From JANNRW01 sp031401815 (GTDB lineage: Bacteria > Desulfobacterota > Desulfuromonadia > Geobacterales > DSM-12255), in NCBI GenBank assembly GCA_031401815.1, contig JANNRW010000392.1:1-38870 (forward strand): 38,870 nt of DNA. The letters run 5' to 3'. Under the pieces are notes generated by a model that did no database searches, had not been told where the DNA came from, and saw nothing but the letters and a program-made list of their open reading frames with translations. Both the position numbers and the translations under genes were made by a program. This document shows positions 8,975 to 17,314 of the stretch, in pieces; positions within the stretch are counted from its first letter, which is position 1, and each line of letters begins with the position of its first letter.

Positions 8975-9582
8975 ACCGGCAGAGAGCAATCCTGGTCGCC
9001 ATCCTGATTCTGCTGGGGGGGTCGCTTTTTTACAGCTATATCAGGATGCCCAGGCAGAGAACAGTAGAGAAGCTTACCAATCTTCCCGGCATGAGTTCAA
9101 CAAGTATTGCCCCAGGGAAAATTGACCATCAGAACCCTGCAATAGTCAGGCTTGATCTTCTAGATCACCCTGCTGCTTCAGGGGTGAGAGTAAGACGAAA
9201 TATATTCAGCCCTGTTTTTTCAGACGAATCCCAGAAGCCGAGAATCCCTTTGCCGCCACCACCGCCACCCCCGCAAAAGGTTCAGCCGGTCAAAGCTGTA
9301 GACACGCAACCACAGGTTCCTGCCAGTGCCGAGCCAACGCCACTGCAACGAGATATGGCAAAGTTCACTTTTCTCGGTTTTATGAGAAAAGAGGATAGAA
9401 AAACAATTTTTCTCTCCAGTGATAAAGAGATATTTCTTGTAAAAAAAGGGGATAAAATTGCAGGCAGATACGAGGTGACTTCCCTTACTGATGACTCTCT
9501 GACTATCTCCAGTATTTCCGATGGGGGTGAGATTATTATTCCGCTTCAGGAAAACAGACAGTTGAATGCCCCAAGAAAATGA
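8971..9582 (+). CDS. PilP/GspC-like periplasmic linker protein
   Basis: This 203-residue protein has an N-terminal signal anchor (AILVAILILLGGSLFYSY). The motif RRNIFSPVF is followed by an unbroken run of eight prolines, then a flexible Q/P/A-rich linker and a compact beta domain (about 120-195). The beta domain contains FTFLGFMRKEDRKTIFLS, EIFLVKKGDKIAG and YEVTSLTDDSLTI. That order (membrane anchor, rNIFsP motif, linker, HR-like beta domain) is shared by GspC and PilP proteins, which connect the inner-membrane complex to the N-domains of the secretin. GGAGG precedes the ATG. The secretin gene follows 30 bp downstream. Confidence 0.75.
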   Translation: MNRQRAILVAILILLGGSLFYSYIRMPRQRTVEKLTNLPGMSSTSIAPGKIDHQNPAIVRLDLLDHPAASGVRVRRNIFSPVFSDESQKPRIPLPPPPPPPQKVQPVKAVDTQPQVPASAEPTPLQRDMAKFTFLGFMRKEDRKTIFLSSDKEIFLVKKGDKIAGRYEVTSLTDDSLTISSISDGGEIIIPLQENRQLNAPRK

Positions 9583-9612
9583 TACCTAATCAGTTTTCAG
9601 GAGAAATGTACG

Positions 9613-12198
9613 ATGAAAATCGTTAAGAAAATAGTACTGTTATCTGCACTTATAGCCCTGACTGGCTGTACTGCCGGGAGAACTGCCTTTGATAAGGCGA
9701 AACAGCTTGAGCAGAGTGGGAAATATGATGAAGCAGTGCATAAATATGCCGAGTCTATATCTGCCAATCCTAATGTGAGTGAGTACCGTCTTCGCTTTCT
9801 AAAGGCAAGTGCTCTGGCAGCCAAGGCGCATCTTGAGGCAGGTGACGTTCATCTGGCCAATAAACGTTATGATGAGGCCTATTTTGAGTATCAAAGAGCT
9901 GTTGCCATGGATTCATCCCAGGACAGGGCAAAGCAGCAGAGCGAACTGGTTCTAAAATACCGGAACTCCTTGCAGCATTTCATGGAAGGTGCAGGTTTTG
10001 AGAAAGAGAACAAGTTCAAGGAGGCTATCAGCTCATATCAGAAAGCTCTAAATTTCAACTCCGCCAACAAGGAGGCTGGAGATGCATTGGAGAAGCTCCT
10101 TAAGTCCAGACGTGTAAAATCTGACGGGTATGAACTTAACCTGAAATCAACCAAGCCGATTACACTCAAATTCAAGGATGCAAAACTAAAAGATGTTTTT
10201 AATATAATCACGCAGCTTTCCGGAATTAATTTTGTGTTTGATGAAGCCATTAAAGACACAAATGTAACTATATATCTTGAGAATGCCACCTTCCAGCAAG
10301 CGCTTGACATAATTTCCGGCATGCACAAGTTGAGCAAAAAAGTGCTGAATGAATCTACCATCATCATTTACCCGAAGACGCCTGACAAGATAAAGCAGTA
10401 TGAAGATCTGTATGTACAGACGTTTTTCCTTAACAAGCTTGATGCAAAGAAAGCGGTTAACCTTATCAGGACAATGCTTCAGGTGAAAAAGATCTATGTC
10501 AACGAGGAGATGAATACGCTTGTTATCAGGGACACCCTGGATGTCATAGAGGTTGCAAGGAGAATTCTTGATGCTAACGATGTCCCTGATGCCGAAGTAA
10601 TTCTTGAAGTAGAAGTGATTGAGCTTGCTAAGAGGAATGCAGAGAGTTTTGGTATGGCTCTCAGCAAATATTCTGTCGGATTCAATACGCTTGGCCCTTC
10701 AGGGTCATTTTTCAGCGACTCCCTTTCAACAACTGCAACTACAACAGGATCCTCCACGTCAGGTACTGCTACTGCAACGGTCAAGGCGGATACAAGCCAG
10801 CTGCTTAATCTCTTCAGATGGGGTGATTACCGTGGGTTCATAACTGTACCAAATGCAGCTTTCAATTTTGGCAAAACTCTCGGAAATGCCGAAACACTCT
10901 CCAACCCGAAGATCAGAGTCAAAAACCGTGAGAAGGCTAAGTTCAATGTTGGAACAAGAGTCCCTATAACCACTACATCAAGTAACGGTGTTGGCAATTA
11001 TAATGTAAATGTCCAGTATGTTGATGTTGGGGTAAAAATCAATGCAGAGCCTACCATTCAACTGAATAATGATATCAATATAAAGCTGGGGCTGGAGGTG
11101 AGCTCAATCCTTTCAAAAGAGAAGGTGGGATCGGATGGTAACACCACCGTTGCCACTATTGGAACGCGTAACATGGATACCGTGCTCTCTCTGAAAGATG
11201 GAGAGACAAGCATAATCGGAGGTTTGATCCAGGACACAAAAGGGCAGAACTCAAACAAGGTATTCCTACTTGGTGACATTCCCGTGATCGGCGCTCTTTT
11301 TTCAAGTCATGACAACTCAGGGGACAAAACCGAGCTTATTCTCGCCATAACTCCCAGAATCATAAGGGGGATTACTGTCTCTGACCCTGAGATTACCGCT
11401 TTCTGGTCCGGGCTTGAAGACGATCCATCAACTTCAAGAAAATATGCTTCCTTTATTCAGGAGCCTGAATTTTCATCTCTGCAAAAGGACTCGATCAATA
11501 CTCCTCAAAATGTTTCTCAATCAGCAGCCCCGCAAGCTGCCGCACTGCTGCCGACAAAATCAGCTGTTCAGCCATCACCAGCGCTTCCGGCGCAGCCAGT
11601 TGCACCCAGGGAACCTGTAGCTCCCAAGGTGATCACTCCACCAGCACCAGCCCCTTCTGAGCACTCAGGACAGGGCGCACTCAATCTAAACTCTCCACCT
11701 TCAGAAAATCCTTCCATGTCGCAACAGCCATCCGGAACTACTGTTCAGAGCACGTTACAACCTCCTCCTGTTCAGCATAAACGTATCTCCCTGCGAGTAT
11801 TACTCCCTCCTGCGGTAAAGCAGAATGATCGTTTCAGCGCAGAGGTTACTGCATCAGATGCGGAAAATCTTTTCAGCGCACCACTCAATGTAGTTTTTGA
11901 TCCTGCCCTGCTTGAATGTTTATCGATTTCAGAAGGTGATTTCTTTAGACAGGATGGTAAAGGCGCAGCATTTACAAGCAAAATTGATAATGTTAATGGC
12001 CAGCTACAGGTCAATATTGCCAGAAACAGTAGCCTCCCTTATCTCTCCGGTGAGGGGAAGCTGTTTTCTGCAGAATTCAAGGCAAAGGGGGTAGGCCCTG
12101 CCAGTGTCGGGTTTGTCGGAGTGAAGCTTTCTGCTCCGGACGGCAAAAAAATCGACACAATTTTATATAATGCAGTAATTGAGGTGAAGAAGCCCTGA
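9613..12198 (+). CDS. gspD: Secretin GspD/PilQ-type lipoprotein with N-terminal TPRs and C-terminal cohesin domain
   Basis: This 861-residue outer-membrane channel protein has four parts. A lipoprotein signal ends in LTGC (Cys19), followed by TPR-like repeats (about 25-165). Secretin N-domains come next (about 170-330; FKDAKLKDVFNIITQLSGINF). The secretin core (about 400-600) contains VPNAAFNFG, LSNPKIRVKN, VGVKINAEP, LKDGETSIIGGL and the closing LGDIPVIGALF and ELILAITPRII. A Pro/Ala/Gln-rich linker (about 620-720) leads to a C-terminal cohesin-type domain (about 722-861) with FSAPLNVVFDPALLECLSIS and SGEGKLFSAEFKA. A cohesin domain is an unusual addition: in known proteins it binds dockerins. 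The stop overlaps the next ATG (TGATG). Confidence 0.93.
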   Translation: MKIVKKIVLLSALIALTGCTAGRTAFDKAKQLEQSGKYDEAVHKYAESISANPNVSEYRLRFLKASALAAKAHLEAGDVHLANKRYDEAYFEYQRAVAMDSSQDRAKQQSELVLKYRNSLQHFMEGAGFEKENKFKEAISSYQKALNFNSANKEAGDALEKLLKSRRVKSDGYELNLKSTKPITLKFKDAKLKDVFNIITQLSGINFVFDEAIKDTNVTIYLENATFQQALDIISGMHKLSKKVLNESTIIIYPKTPDKIKQYEDLYVQTFFLNKLDAKKAVNLIRTMLQVKKIYVNEEMNTLVIRDTLDVIEVARRILDANDVPDAEVILEVEVIELAKRNAESFGMALSKYSVGFNTLGPSGSFFSDSLSTTATTTGSSTSGTATATVKADTSQLLNLFRWGDYRGFITVPNAAFNFGKTLGNAETLSNPKIRVKNREKAKFNVGTRVPITTTSSNGVGNYNVNVQYVDVGVKINAEPTIQLNNDINIKLGLEVSSILSKEKVGSDGNTTVATIGTRNMDTVLSLKDGETSIIGGLIQDTKGQNSNKVFLLGDIPVIGALFSSHDNSGDKTELILAITPRIIRGITVSDPEITAFWSGLEDDPSTSRKYASFIQEPEFSSLQKDSINTPQNVSQSAAPQAAALLPTKSAVQPSPALPAQPVAPREPVAPKVITPPAPAPSEHSGQGALNLNSPPSENPSMSQQPSGTTVQSTLQPPPVQHKRISLRVLLPPAVKQNDRFSAEVTASDAENLFSAPLNVVFDPALLECLSISEGDFFRQDGKGAAFTSKIDNVNGQLQVNIARNSSLPYLSGEGKLFSAEFKAKGVGPASVGFVGVKLSAPDGKKIDTILYNAVIEVKKP

Positions 12199-12719
12199 TG
12201 AGGCCTGCTTCCGTAATAGCGAAAGATATCAGGGGTATCAGTCTTATCGAATTGATTGTCACCCTCTCCATACTTTCGATCCTTGCTGCACTTATTCTCC
12301 CCTCAGCTCAACTCATGTCCAAAAGGAGCAAGGAAGTTGAGCTGAAAAGAAATCTCAGGATCATCAGAACTGCAATTGATGACTACAAGAAAACCAATGA
12401 TAAGCTTGTTCTGGAGAACAAGAAAATAAAGGGTCTGAATGCTAACGATACAGATAGCGGTTATCCTAAAACACTGGATGAACTTGTTGAAGGGCATGAT
12501 TTTGGCGGGTTGTTGAAGGAGAAGAAGAAATTTCTCAGAAAAGTGCCTCTTGATCCTTTTGCAGACAAGCAGATGATATCGTCTCCAGAGTGGGGATGGA
12601 GCTTGAGGTCATATTCCGACAAGCCTGATACCAGCAGCTGGGGGAAAGAAGATGTTTATGATGTAAGCTCCAGGAATAATGGTACGGCTATTGACGGCTC
12701 AAAATACAAGGATTGGTAA
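12198..12719 (+). CDS. Type II pseudopilin, GspG-like (non-Phe +1)
   Basis: This 173-residue product has a prepilin leader ending at Gly13, followed by ISLIELIVTLSILSILAALI. Glu5 is conserved, but +1 is Ile instead of the usual Phe. The long amphipathic helix (about 15-60) leads to a small domain. That domain has the GspG-type segments YPKTLDELVEG and RKVPLDPFADK and ends in KYKDW. It overlaps the secretin stop by one base and ends 3 bp before the second pseudopilin. Probable role: a component of the pseudopilus. It would need a prepilin peptidase, and none is encoded in this window. Confidence 0.85.
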   Translation: MRPASVIAKDIRGISLIELIVTLSILSILAALILPSAQLMSKRSKEVELKRNLRIIRTAIDDYKKTNDKLVLENKKIKGLNANDTDSGYPKTLDELVEGHDFGGLLKEKKKFLRKVPLDPFADKQMISSPEWGWSLRSYSDKPDTSSWGKEDVYDVSSRNNGTAIDGSKYKDW

Positions 12720-12722
12720 TTG

Positions 12723-13130
12723 ATGAAGATATTTTCGAGAATCAGCAGCAGGAAAGGTTTTACACTCATAGAGCTTATGATCGTCATGTCTATTGTCGGA
12801 ATTCTTGCTTCAATAGCGGCACCAAATTTCAGGTGGGGACTCATCAAGGCGCGCGAGGCAGTTCTGAGAGAAAATCTCTATACTTTCCGCTCTACTATTG
12901 ACCAGTTTTATGCAGATCAGGGAAAATTTCCGGATAGCCTCAATGAACTTGTTGAGAAAAAATATCTGCACGAGCTCCCCAAGGATCCCTTCACCGGGAG
13001 CAAGGATACCTGGATACCCGCAACTCCTGTCCCCTCAACAGACGGCAATGAAGTCAAGGGTGCCGTATCCAATGTGCATAGCGGATCCTATCTGGTTGGA
13101 ATTAACAACATTCCATATAACGAATGGTGA
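12723..13130 (+). CDS. gspG: Major pseudopilin GspG-like
   Basis: This 135-residue prepilin has leader MKIFSRISSRKG, a cleavage site before FTLIELMIVMSIVGILASIA, and Glu at +5. The C-terminal domain carries the GspG hallmarks FPDSLNELVEKKYLHELPKDPFTG and closes with GINNIPYNEW. In GspG the loop after the DPF motif binds calcium. I chose the ATG at 12723 (AAGGA 10 nt upstream) over the adjacent TTG at 12720. Its likely job is to form the pseudopilus that pushes substrates through the secretin. OxpG of G. sulfurreducens, required for insoluble Fe(III) reduction, belongs to this group; orthology is inferred from context. Confidence 0.9.
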   Translation: MKIFSRISSRKGFTLIELMIVMSIVGILASIAAPNFRWGLIKAREAVLRENLYTFRSTIDQFYADQGKFPDSLNELVEKKYLHELPKDPFTGSKDTWIPATPVPSTDGNEVKGAVSNVHSGSYLVGINNIPYNEW

Positions 13131-13139
13131 TGGTGGCTG

Positions 13140-13817
13140 ATGATAGAGCTCCATAACGTAACTGTTACTTATCAGAAAGATAGTGCTGCTTTGAGCGGGG
13201 TCAATCTCAGGATCCCCAGAGGGGATTTTGTCTTTCTTGCAGGCGCTTCAGGCGCGGGCAAATCGACTCTGCTCAAACTTGTTTATGGTGCCGTGGAGCC
13301 AGCCAGTGGGCATGTAATTGTTAATGGTCAGAATGTTACTCGAATGAGCCGACGACAGATCCCTTTTTTGCGGCGCAATATCGGAGTTGTTTTCCAGGAC
13401 TTTAAACTCCTGCCGACTAGAACTGTTTTTGACAATGTAGCCATAACTCTTGAAGTGCTTGGATGGGAAAAACGTGATATTGGCAAAAAAGTTTATCACT
13501 CTTTGAAACAGCTTGGAATCGAGCACAAGATCGACTCTTCACCTTTGCGACTTTCAGGTGGTGAGCAGCAGAGAGTTGCATTGGCCAGGGCTCTGGTCAA
13601 TGATCCGAAGCTGCTGCTTGCCGACGAACCAACCGGAAACCTTGATGACAATAATAAAGACCAGATCCTGGCTATATTCAGAGAGGCCAATATCCGTGGC
13701 ACTACAGTTGTAATTGCCTCACACGATCGCAGAATTGTCAATGCATCGCACAATCGTGTTGTCAGGCTGGAGAGAGGAATGATTATGGAGGGGGGATATG
13801 ACCCGCTCCAGGCATAA
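13140..13817 (+). CDS. ftsE: Cell-division ABC ATPase FtsE
   Basis: This 225-residue ABC ATPase has Walker A GASGAGKST, Q-loop VVFQDFKLLP, signature LSGGEQQR, Walker B LLLADEPTGNLD and the H-loop SHD. The sequence pattern and length are those of FtsE. FtsE drives conformational change in FtsX to control peptidoglycan hydrolysis at the septum. The 3' end overlaps ftsX by 20 bp, and an EnvC-like gene follows, completing the classic FtsE-FtsX-EnvC set. The start is 10 bp after the gspG stop, so it is probably co-transcribed with the secretion genes. Confidence 0.95.
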   Translation: MIELHNVTVTYQKDSAALSGVNLRIPRGDFVFLAGASGAGKSTLLKLVYGAVEPASGHVIVNGQNVTRMSRRQIPFLRRNIGVVFQDFKLLPTRTVFDNVAITLEVLGWEKRDIGKKVYHSLKQLGIEHKIDSSPLRLSGGEQQRVALARALVNDPKLLLADEPTGNLDDNNKDQILAIFREANIRGTTVVIASHDRRIVNASHNRVVRLERGMIMEGGYDPLQA

Positions 13818-14742
13818 TATAAGACCTCAGGCAGAAAAAGCCGGGTTTTTTGACAGCTTCCGGTATTTTTGCGCAAAAGCATTTCTGAATTTACGCAGTA
13901 ACAGACTCATGTCTCTCCTTACCATCAGTACAATCACCCTTGCGCTTCTGATCATTTCAATTTTCATCCTGTTTTATGTAAACATGGAGGGTACACTTGA
14001 CCAGTGGAGCAGAAAAGTTGTTATTACAATTTATTACGACAAAGAGCCTGCACATCCTGAGCTGGCCAGCCTTAAAAGCAGAATCACCTCGTTAGGTGGA
14101 GTTGATTCAGTAGCATATATCTCGAAAGAGGATGCGCTGAAGCGCTTCAGAGTCAGGCTTAAAGGTCAGGAAACCCTTCTTGAGGGGGTTAGCGCGGAGA
14201 TTCTCCCTGCTTCCCTTGAAGTTTCCCTCAAAAAGCAGTATCGATCTACAGAAGCAGTTTCAGCTTTCGTCGCTAAACTAAAACTTATAACAGGGACAGG
14301 GGAGATCCAGTATGGTGAAGAGTGGGCGCGTAAATTTCTCTCCTTTATTCAGTTCGTAAGGATTCTTGGTCTCCTGGTGGGGGGATTCCTTATCCTTTCT
14401 GTACTGTTTATCATATCAAATACAATCAAGTTGACTATTTTTGCCCGAAAAGATGAGCTTGAAATCCTTGGGCTGGTTGGTGCAACACCATTATTCATAA
14501 AAACTCCATTCCTTCTGGAGGGTATGATTCAGGGGGCCGTTGGCGCAGTTCTCGCGATTGCCATGCTTGCAGCCGCCTACTTTACGATGTTGTCCAAGGC
14601 CGGTAACTTTCTCTCTTTCAACCCTGCTGATGCAGGACTAGTGTTTCTGCCCCCTCTTTATCTTGCCGGAATAGTTGCCTCTGGAATCCTTCTGGGCTTT
14701 ATCGGGAGCCTGGCTTCTCTTAAACGATTCATCACGATCTGA
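13798..14742 (+). CDS. ftsX: Cell-division membrane protein FtsX
   Basis: This 314-residue permease-like protein has four predicted helices (about 41-61, 183-206, 236-260 and 282-305). A large periplasmic loop lies between the first and second, with YISKEDALKRFR and LEGVSAEILPASLEV. KDELEILGLVGATPLFIKTPFLLEG is the typical cytoplasmic coupling loop. FtsX does not transport a substrate; it passes the ATPase signal of FtsE to periplasmic hydrolase activators. A GAGGGGGG ribosome site inside the end of ftsE precedes the ATG. The EnvC-like gene follows 4 bp after the stop. Confidence 0.94.
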   Translation: MTRSRHNIRPQAEKAGFFDSFRYFCAKAFLNLRSNRLMSLLTISTITLALLIISIFILFYVNMEGTLDQWSRKVVITIYYDKEPAHPELASLKSRITSLGGVDSVAYISKEDALKRFRVRLKGQETLLEGVSAEILPASLEVSLKKQYRSTEAVSAFVAKLKLITGTGEIQYGEEWARKFLSFIQFVRILGLLVGGFLILSVLFIISNTIKLTIFARKDELEILGLVGATPLFIKTPFLLEGMIQGAVGAVLAIAMLAAAYFTMLSKAGNFLSFNPADAGLVFLPPLYLAGIVASGILLGFIGSLASLKRFITI

Positions 14743-14746
14743 TTAT

Positions 14747-15928
14747 ATGTCTTTGACAATAATTCTACAGATTGTCTTTCTTCTTTTCTTGCTGAACAGT
14801 GCATCTGCCGATGTAAGTGATGATCTCAAAGGGGTTAATAAGGAAATTCGTGAAAAGCAGCAGCTTCTAAAGAAAGCCAGGCAGGTAGAGACTAAAGTAA
14901 AGACAGAACTTCATCAGATAGAAAGTAATCTTAAAGAGAAAGAGGCTAACCTCACTACTCTGAAAGGTGAGCTCAAGAAGGTTGAATCAACTCTTTCCCG
15001 TACTCAGGATCAGATTAATGCTTTACTTGTAGAGGTTGAAAAAAAGAGGGAACAGATAGCAAAGCGCGTTTCATCACTCTATAAGGCTGGTGAAATGGGG
15101 AATGTCAGAATATTCTTCTCTTCCGGTTCTGTGCCCCAGGTTCTGGAAAACAGACGTTATATGCGATCAGTCCTTGATTCAGACAGAAAGCTTTTCCAGC
15201 AGCAGCATGAAAGGCTTGTTGAACTGGGTAATCTCAAGGAAGCACTTCAGAAAGATGCACTGAAGAAGGAGCAGCTATCGGGAAAAATCAGGTTGAAAAA
15301 GCAGGAGATAGAGAGTGAAAAGATAAAAAAAGCAGCTCATCTATCAGAGGTGAAAAAAGAGAGAAAAAGTTATCAGGTAACCTTGAAAGAGCTTCAGGCA
15401 AATGCAAGGCGACTTCAGGAGATGGTTGAAAGGCTTGAAGCTCGAAGCAGAAAGGGTTATACTTATAAACAGGATAAAAAACATCCCATTCCGGGCAATT
15501 ATCCTCAGCCACCAGTTACAGATAAAGGGTTTGGTGCCCAGCGGGGCAAGCTACCTTTTCCGGTAACAGGAGATATTGTAAGCTATTTCGGGAAGCAGAA
15601 GCACGCAGAATTTAATTCGTTTACTTTTAACAATGGAATTTCAATTGCTGCATCACATGATGCTGGCATACACGCAGTCTTTGATGGGGAAGTAATCTTT
15701 GCCGACAAGTTCAAAGGCTATGGCAATATGTTGATTATTGATCATGGAGGGGGTTTTTTTACTCTCTATGCACATGCATCAAGGATTACAAAAAAAGTTG
15801 GTGCTACTGTAAGGAAAAATGAGATAGTTGCTCATGTAGGCGATACTGATTCGTCCCGTGGAACCCAGCTCTATTTTGAGATCCGTTATCAGGGGAAACC
15901 GGTTGACCCGAGCCCCTGGCTCAGGTAG
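14747..15928 (+). CDS. envC: EnvC-like murein hydrolase activator with degenerate LytM domain
   Basis: This 393-residue exported protein starts at the ATG at 14747. An upstream in-frame start inside ftsX would remove the signal peptide. Signal peptide LTIILQIVFLLFLLNSASA is followed by long coiled coils (about 25-120 and 160-255) and a C-terminal LytM/M23 fold (about 290-393). The domain is probably not catalytic: FNNGISIAAS replaces the usual HxxxD zinc motif, and TQLYFEI replaces HxH, although YAH is kept. Such domains in EnvC bind and activate amidases under FtsEX control. The direct position after ftsEX supports this role. Confidence 0.9.
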   Translation: MSLTIILQIVFLLFLLNSASADVSDDLKGVNKEIREKQQLLKKARQVETKVKTELHQIESNLKEKEANLTTLKGELKKVESTLSRTQDQINALLVEVEKKREQIAKRVSSLYKAGEMGNVRIFFSSGSVPQVLENRRYMRSVLDSDRKLFQQQHERLVELGNLKEALQKDALKKEQLSGKIRLKKQEIESEKIKKAAHLSEVKKERKSYQVTLKELQANARRLQEMVERLEARSRKGYTYKQDKKHPIPGNYPQPPVTDKGFGAQRGKLPFPVTGDIVSYFGKQKHAEFNSFTFNNGISIAASHDAGIHAVFDGEVIFADKFKGYGNMLIIDHGGGFFTLYAHASRITKKVGATVRKNEIVAHVGDTDSSRGTQLYFEIRYQGKPVDPSPWLR

Positions 15929-15965
15929 CCGACAAATATCATAAATCTGTAAATCTGGAGGAGTA

Positions 15966-17288
15966 ATGTTCCGTATCGGTTTCAGGAAATATCTTTTATT
16001 GGCAGTTGCTGTTTTACTCATTTCATTAACTACATCCATACTGTTCCGTGGAGCTTCTGCAGCAGGGAACGATTATGAATCAATCGAACTCTTTACTGAT
16101 GTCCTTGCCATAGTCAAGAAAAGCTATGTAGAGGAAGTCGACACAAAGAAACTGATATACGGTGCCATAAACGGCATGCTTACGGCGCTTGATCCACACA
16201 GCTCATTCATGTCTCCAGAAACATACAAGGAGATGAAGATCGAAACCAAGGGGGCGTTTGGTGGATTGGGGATAGAGATATCGATCAAAGACGGAATGTT
16301 GACTGTTATTTCACCAATTGAAGACACCCCTGCTTTCAAGGCAGGGGTAAAAGCAGGCGATCAGATACTCAAAATTGATGATAAATTTACCAAAGATCTC
16401 TCAATCATGGAAGCTGTCAAGCGGATGCGTGGTGCCAAAGGAACCAAGGTTACACTCTCTATTATGCGGGAAGGGTTTGACAAGCCTAAAGAGTTTCCGC
16501 TCATAAGGGATATAATCCAGGTGAAAAGCGTAAAATTCAAGACTCTTGATGAGGGTTATGCATATATCCGGATTGCCCAGTTCCAGGAAAAGACAGCCGA
16601 TGATCTACAGAGGGCACTTGCAAGTATAACTGAAACAAACAAGGGGCAGCTGAGAGGGCTTGTACTTGACCTGCGTAACGATCCCGGCGGACTACTGGAT
16701 CAGGCTGTAAAGGTAGCTGAAAACTTCCTCGATGAAGGCAAGCTTATTGTATATACCGAAGGGCGTGAAAAAGACGCACAGATGAGGTTTTCCTCTCGCA
16801 AGGGGGACAAGCAGCCTAATTATCCTATTGTTGTCTTGATTAACAGTGGCAGTGCCAGTGCTTCGGAAATTGTTGCCGGCGCTCTTCAGGATCATAGACG
16901 TGCAGTTGTTATGGGGGTTCAGAGCTTTGGAAAAGGCTCAGTTCAGACAATCATCCCGCTTTCAGACAACTCCGGACTAAGGCTCACAACAGCACGCTAT
17001 TATACCCCCAGTGGCCGTTCAATTCAGGCTAAAGGGATAACGCCTGATATTGAAGTACAACGAATGGATCTCCCATCCACTGAAAAGAAAGATGTAATGC
17101 ATCTGCGCGAAAAGGATCTGGAAAATCATTTCGAGAATGACAAAAAAGAGAGCACTTCAGAAAAGACGGAACTGCTCCCGCTTTACAAGACAGATGAACA
17201 GGTGAAGAGCGATTATCAGATACTCCGTGCTCTTGATCTTCTCAAGGGGTGGGAAATACTCAAGAAAGTCATGGTCAAAAGTTCATGA
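15966..17288 (+). CDS. ctpA: C-terminal processing protease CtpA (S41, PDZ)
   Basis: This 440-residue periplasmic serine protease has an N-terminal signal/anchor (LLLAVAVLLISLTTSILF). A PDZ domain follows (about 95-180; IEDTPAFKAGVKAGDQILKI), then the S41 catalytic core with LDLRNDPGGLLDQAVKVAENFLDEG. The nucleophile lies in GSASASEIVAGAL (about 294-306) and the general-base Lys in FGKGSVQ (about 323). GGAGGAG precedes the ATG. CtpA family members trim the C-termini of exported proteins or cell-wall hydrolases. Its place after ftsEX-envC suggests control of peptidoglycan remodelling or maturation of secreted proteins from this operon; the target is unknown. Confidence 0.93.
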   Translation: MFRIGFRKYLLLAVAVLLISLTTSILFRGASAAGNDYESIELFTDVLAIVKKSYVEEVDTKKLIYGAINGMLTALDPHSSFMSPETYKEMKIETKGAFGGLGIEISIKDGMLTVISPIEDTPAFKAGVKAGDQILKIDDKFTKDLSIMEAVKRMRGAKGTKVTLSIMREGFDKPKEFPLIRDIIQVKSVKFKTLDEGYAYIRIAQFQEKTADDLQRALASITETNKGQLRGLVLDLRNDPGGLLDQAVKVAENFLDEGKLIVYTEGREKDAQMRFSSRKGDKQPNYPIVVLINSGSASASEIVAGALQDHRRAVVMGVQSFGKGSVQTIIPLSDNSGLRLTTARYYTPSGRSIQAKGITPDIEVQRMDLPSTEKKDVMHLREKDLENHFENDKKESTSEKTELLPLYKTDEQVKSDYQILRALDLLKGWEILKKVMVKSS

Positions 17289-17314
17289 CAAATCGGATTT
17301 GATGTGAGGGGATA

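Noticed and set aside
9253..9276. Proline-codon run in the PilP-like gene as a slippage site or repeat element
   Set aside because: It is an in-frame run of eight proline codons (CCG/CCA/CCC mixed), a normal linker for PilP/GspC proteins. There is no frame break.
15600..15928. EnvC-like protein as an active M23 peptidase
   Set aside because: The HxxxD and HxH zinc ligands are replaced (NNGISIAAS, TQLYFEI), so the domain is probably an activator.
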